From: an uncultured Bacillota bacterium
Lineage (GTDB): Bacteria > Bacillota_I > Bacilli_A > RF39 > UBA660
Reading direction: 5' to 3'
Assembly: GCA_947168865.1 (NCBI GenBank)
Contig: CAMVNN010000002.1
Location: 1 to 64,000 of the forward strand
DNA length: 64,000 nt
Each line of letters starts with the position of its first letter. Position 1 is the stretch's first letter. Position numbers and translations under genes: made by a program. Below the pieces are notes generated by a model that was not told the origin of the DNA, did not search any database, and saw only the letters and a list, made by a program, of their open reading frames with translations. Shown here in pieces: positions 63,640 to 64,000 of this stretch.

Positions 63640-64000
63640 TTTATAGCCTTATTTAAGTCATCAATTGTGACTTTACTTTCATGAGGTATTTGCTTCCAAG
63701 TAACTTTTTTAAATAAAGCAACATATGTTGTATATCTACCAATAATATCAAATATAGGCCATGTAAATACGAATAATACTTTTTTCCAAAATTTTATTTT
63801 AATAATTCTTGCATTTTCGACTATAAATAAGTAAACAGAAATCCACATATTACCAAAGTAAACACAAAAGCGATAAAATAAACGTGCCCAAATTGAAAGT
63901 AAAATTCCCATTCCTAAAGCAGCATACCCAGGTTCAACATTTACTTTGAAATTAAATATTTTGAATATCATTTTACCAACAAAAGTACTCTTACTAATTA
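63636..64000 (-). CDS. C-terminal part of a membrane glycosyltransferase (GT2-like), cut by the window edge
   Basis: The frame stays open past the ATG at 63971 to the right edge (ending toward ISKSTFVGKM), so that ATG is probably internal and the gene begins outside. The visible 110-120 residues have three hydrophobic segments and the tail FTWPIFDIIGRYTTYVALF then TWKQIPHESKVTIDDL. This resembles the tail of processive GT2 transferases (hyaluronan or cellulose synthase-like), where WxxIPH-type endings occur. The catalytic domain is not in view. Confidence 0.55.
   Translation of the reverse strand, partial: ISKSTFVGKMIFKIFNFKVNVEPGYAALGMGILLSIWARLFYRFCVYFGNMWISVYLFIVENARIIKIKFWKKVLFVFTWPIFDIIGRYTTYVALFKKVTWKQIPHESKVTIDDLNKAIK

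Noticed and set aside
63636..63971. A complete 111-residue protein starting at 63971
   Set aside because: The frame has no stop upstream to the window edge and the sequence looks like the tail of a glycosyltransferase, so it is treated as partial.
1..64000. Mollicute-style recoding of TGA to tryptophan
   Set aside because: Tryptophans are encoded by TGG, and TGA acts as a stop, for example at the end of gap and of the NRPS-like gene.

Overview
The window comes from a low-GC (very AT-rich) Gram-positive bacterium of the Bacillota, most likely an anaerobic, gut-type member of the class Bacilli or a close relative. The basis is EzrA, RecG, YqeG/YqeH, an LtaS-like synthase, a tyrosyl T-box, SpmA/SpmB, a long pyruvate:ferredoxin oxidoreductase and the rimP-nusA-ylxR-infB cluster. 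TGA is a stop codon and Trp is read from TGG, so the genetic code is standard. MurE carries the DNPR motif expected of meso-diaminopimelate peptidoglycan. Many genes use the Shine-Dalgarno variant GGTGAT close to the start, and TTG and GTG starts are common. No insertion sequence, integrase, phage structural gene or CRISPR array was seen.

Layout. 1-10.9 kb (mostly minus strand): a cut-off membrane-anchored protein, an ABC exporter fusion, a ComEC-type hydrolase, two tandem zinc-ribbon membrane proteins, a two-component system, a DUF362 protein, MgtE, a CDF metal exporter and a GNAT acetyltransferase. 11.1-16.8 kb (plus): the most distinctive locus, a tight three-gene operon. It encodes a one-module NRPS-like protein (half condensation domain, adenylation, carrier, thioester reductase), a class II lysyl-tRNA synthetase and a compact Sfp-type phosphopantetheinyl transferase. 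16.8-28.5 kb: DAHP synthase, small proteins, two short independent transcripts, RecG, MurE, a DUF368 protein, PRPP synthetase, and a kinase-gap-pilin-like-pgk operon. 28.6-32.4 kb: ClpP, then a duplicated unit of coiled-coil proteins and DUF1292 proteins with matching promoters. 32.4-41.7 kb: ThiI, an Ig-like/NlpC wall hydrolase, EzrA, and rpsD flanked by two unrecognised genes. 40.4-47.7 kb: T-box-controlled deoC-tyrS, then the translation/transcription factor cluster. 47.9-64 kb: a CPBP protease, YitT, a second small RNA, pyruvate:ferredoxin oxidoreductase, an orphan VirD4-like ATPase, an AraC regulator, yqeG-yqeH, PlsC, tRNA-Ala, DacF-type carboxypeptidase-spmA-spmB, an LtaS-like synthase and the end of a membrane glycosyltransferase.

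How the genes fit together. Most are housekeeping: anaerobic pyruvate metabolism, glycolysis, cell-envelope construction and translation. The 11-17 kb operon looks able to make a reductively released amino-acid aldehyde or a product derived from it. The PPTase would load the carrier domain, and the LysRS is either a housekeeping passenger or a self-protection copy. Two stand-alone RNAs (about 17,986-18,080 minus and 49,624-49,720 plus) each have a consensus promoter, hairpins, a C-rich single-stranded stretch and a terminator, and look like undescribed regulatory RNAs.
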